Below are positions 62,432 to 64,000 of a DNA stretch of 64,000 bases, piece by piece. The position numbers and the translations under genes are program-made. This stretch comes from Cupriavidus malaysiensis. Its GTDB lineage: Bacteria; Pseudomonadota; Gammaproteobacteria; Burkholderiales; Burkholderiaceae. Each line of letters starts with the position of its first letter. Position 1 is the first letter of the stretch. The DNA lies in contig NZ_CP017755.1 in assembly GCF_001854325.1 (NCBI RefSeq), positions 2,232,001-2,296,000 of the forward strand, written 5' to 3'. The notes under the pieces were generated by a model. The model saw nothing but the letters and a program-made list of their open reading frames with translations. It made no database searches and was not told where the DNA came from.

Positions 62432-62689
62432 CTACGCTGCTATCGACACGTCATGCACGATGTGGGTGCTGACCAGGATGCGAAGCGCGTCGACGTCCAA
62501 TTCGTGCGACTGGATCGGCAGGCGGAAAAGGCGCAACCTGGGAAAGATCGTGGTCGCCATTTCCGTGCACCGGCCGAGTGACTCAAATCGACCGAAATCC
62601 CACAAGGCGGCACCGCAGACTTGCACCAGGCGATTCCCGCCGGACGTCAGTGGATATGTTGCAATGAATCGATCAAATGACTGCCTCAT
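62432..62689 (-). CDS. Small orphan protein of the selC island
   Basis: 85 residues from ATG 62689, with a strong AGGAGAGG ribosome-binding site and a good terminator behind it. MRQSFDRFIATYPLTSGGNR, VCGAALWDFGRFESL, FRLPIQSHELDVDALRILV. Soluble, no membrane segment. Composition is lower in GC than the surroundings. Family not recognised; the complete expression signals argue that it is real. Confidence 0.7.
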   Translation of the reverse strand: MRQSFDRFIATYPLTSGGNRLVQVCGAALWDFGRFESLGRCTEMATTIFPRLRLFRLPIQSHELDVDALRILVSTHIVHDVSIAA

Positions 62690-62928
62690 CTACCTCTCCT
62701 GCTACTCCAACCTCGGAGCGCCCCCCGGTCTTTCAATTCCCTTTCCTCTTTCCTCTTTCAATTTCCATTCATTCAGGATAGTTGACGGATTCCGTCCAGC
62801 CATGGAGCCTTACCTCCTGTTGCTCTCCTGCCTTGCATTTGCAGAAGTTGCTGCGTATCCATTTCCGCCTATCGTTCATCGACGGCGTCTCGACACGCGG
62901 CGTGAATCCGGGCTCGCCGGGAGCAGGC

Positions 62929-63141
62929 TCACGCTGAGGAAATCAAGGCATCGACATGTCTCTGGGCCCAGGACAGGCCGCCCGACTGAGCATCGCTGCA
63001 CTGCGCGAAGCTACCGAACGCTTCGGACTCGGCAATCACATGGTCGCCGAGCCGTACCCGTCCGAGGGCCGCGAACCTGCCGGCCCCGGAGGGTTTTGCA
63101 AAGCCTTCGACGATGTAGTTGTGGTACCACTGAATGGACAT
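62929..63141 (-). CDS. Small orphan protein of the selC island
   Basis: 70 residues from ATG 63141 (CGGAG 8-12 bases upstream; ATG 63147 is an alternative). MSIQWYHNYIVEGFAK, GRFAALGRVRLGDHVIAESEAFGSF, LSWAQRHVDALI. Looks like a single small domain with strands VRLGDHVIAES. Same strand and style as the 85-residue gene, 239 bp upstream of it in transcription order. Function unknown. Confidence 0.6.
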   Translation of the reverse strand: MSIQWYHNYIVEGFAKPSGAGRFAALGRVRLGDHVIAESEAFGSFAQCSDAQSGGLSWAQRHVDALISSA

Positions 63142-63505
63142 GCGCATAGCTCCGGCTATTTCTATCCCAAGGCCCGCAATCTCAGACATGGTCTGGCGAA
63201 GACTACTACAGCGCAGCCTGAAAGGTTCCGATATGCCCCCTACTTTCCGGGGAGGCCCGCATGGAATCCGTGCGCATGTGCCAAAGCGATGGGAAGGGTG
63301 GAATCCCGGGTTTCGACAATGCGCGACACATTGACGAAGGCGGGCGGACAATGCCGGCAATCAAAGGAAAGTGTGCCCAGCGAGAACTGCGCGCGCCGAT
63401 ACGGGTGGCCTGTCACCGTTTGCCGATCCTGCGTTGCCCCTCTCCGATCCCCCCGTGTCTTCGTTGATGTCGGGCCATCGCACTGTGATAATGTTCGGGC
63501 AACCT
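63142..63505. other. 364-bp right end of the selC island
   Basis: No convincing gene on either strand; frames cross it without starts. No integrase-like sequence is seen. The selC 3' repeat begins at 63506. Confidence 0.5.
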
Positions 63506-63572
63506 GGGCTTCAAACCCGGTCGGGGACGCCAGCCGTTCCCAGGCAGGTTCGACGCCCACTGCTTTCCGCCA
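63506..63572 (+). repeat. 67-nt 3' fragment of tRNA-Sec (candidate attachment-site repeat)
   Basis: Same length as selC from the anticodon stem to CCA (60461-60527), with 61 of 67 bases identical. The 5' half (acceptor and D arm) is absent upstream. Two of the five T-stem pairs are broken (GCAGG versus CCCAC), so it is not functional. Its position, direct orientation and extent fit the attR left when an element integrates into the 3' half of a tRNA gene. Confidence 0.85.
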
Positions 63573-63606
63573 GTGAGCCGACGGCGATACCAGAAAGGAA
63601 GCCCCG

Positions 63607-64000
63607 ATGCGCCTTGAGCCCCAATCCGAACGCACCGGCAGCCAGCGCCGCGCCATCGTCCGGCACCAGGGCGATGCCTTTACCGCGGGCGCCGATGACG
63701 TCAGCGAGGAATTTCCGGTCGCCCTGGTCTTCAACGGCATCTCCCACGCGGTCATGATGGCCACGCCGCGCGATCTGGAGGCTTTCGGCACCGGCTTCGC
63801 GCTCACCGAGGGCCTGGTCGCGCGGGTCGGCGACATCCATGACATCGAAGTGCTGCTGCACGCGGACAGCGCCGAGGTGCAGCTCACCATCGCCCAGCAG
63901 GCCTTCCTGGCCTTGAAAGACCGGCGCCGCACACTGGCCGGACGCACCGGCTGCGGATTGTGCGGCATCGAAAGCCTGCAGATGCTGGATCTGCTGCCGG
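63607..64000 (+). CDS. fdhD: FdhD, sulfur carrier/sulfurtransferase for formate dehydrogenase, 3' end outside window
   Basis: 131 residues visible from ATG 63607 (MRLEPQSERTG), cut by the right edge. Core features: EEFPVALVFNGISHAVMMATPRDLEAFGTGFALTEGLV near the N-terminus and GRTGCGLCGIESL, which has the C-x2-C motif that carries persulfide sulfur from IscS to the molybdenum cofactor. Essential for an active catalytic subunit. In the ancestral order it probably directly followed selC; the island now separates them by about 3 kb. Confidence 0.95.
   Translation, partial: MRLEPQSERTGSQRRAIVRHQGDAFTAGADDVSEEFPVALVFNGISHAVMMATPRDLEAFGTGFALTEGLVARVGDIHDIEVLLHADSAEVQLTIAQQAFLALKDRRRTLAGRTGCGLCGIESLQMLDLLP

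Noticed and set aside
63506..63572. A second functional tRNA-Sec gene
   Set aside because: The acceptor 5' strand and D arm are missing, and two T-stem pairs are broken.
1..64000. CRISPR array, IS element or transposase
   Set aside because: No regularly spaced repeats with unique spacers, and no transposase-like frame with terminal inverted repeats. The short tandem repeats found are 9-38 bp and contiguous.

Overview
The window is high-GC DNA with tightly packed, often ATGA-overlapping genes from a chemolithotrophy- and aromatics-oriented betaproteobacterium. Gene content points to Burkholderiaceae of the Cupriavidus/Ralstonia type: a box benzoyl-CoA pathway, many orphan Bug/TctC binding proteins, a thiosulfate operon and a selenocysteine formate dehydrogenase. 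The genus is inferred from gene content, not from a marker gene.

Layout. 1-1314: end of an aryl-polyene/fatty-acid type cluster (acyltransferase, ketosynthase-like protein). 2287-5161: sulfur module with a HiPIP, a TsdA-like diheme cytochrome, two YeeE/YedE half-transporters and a BigR/SqrR-type persulfide sensor. 5430-9276: NitT/TauT-type ABC transporter plus an extra family-3 binding protein. 9462-15048: a secreted caspase-fold protein divergent from a sigma-like/anti-sigma-like pair, with two uncharacterised envelope genes. 15182-17772: a large lipoprotein and a LuxR solo separated by a las/lux-type box. 18164-21634: DPYSQGA repeat protein, secreted protein, decayed LysR gene, MFS exporter. 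22055-31765: benzoate degradation (boxABC, boxR, DUF4863 gene, boxD, benzoate-CoA ligase) with readable promoters and BoxR-type operators. 31833-40188: GntR-controlled operon with an isocitrate-lyase-like lyase, LeuCD-like hydratase, PEBP, MmgE/PrpD and two Bug proteins. 40344-51246: SOS-controlled dinB, LysR/EamA, ProQ, GntR/sugar-acid dehydratase/Bug, monooxygenase, LysE, MocR.

51400-64000 is a complete selenocysteine locus. The formate dehydrogenase alpha gene contains an in-frame UGA with a SECIS-like hairpin. It is followed by the beta and gamma subunits, fdhE, selA, selB and tRNA-Sec, whose first base is the base after the selB stop. About 3 kb further on, a 67-nt 3' fragment of tRNA-Sec recurs directly in front of fdhD. 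The DNA between looks like an old element inserted into selC. It carries short orphan genes, one of them behind a near-consensus LexA box and another followed by a good terminator.

The most interesting items for follow-up are the selC island with its SOS-controlled 105-residue protein, the caspase/sigma/anti-sigma locus, and the LuxR-solo/lux-box/lipoprotein arrangement.
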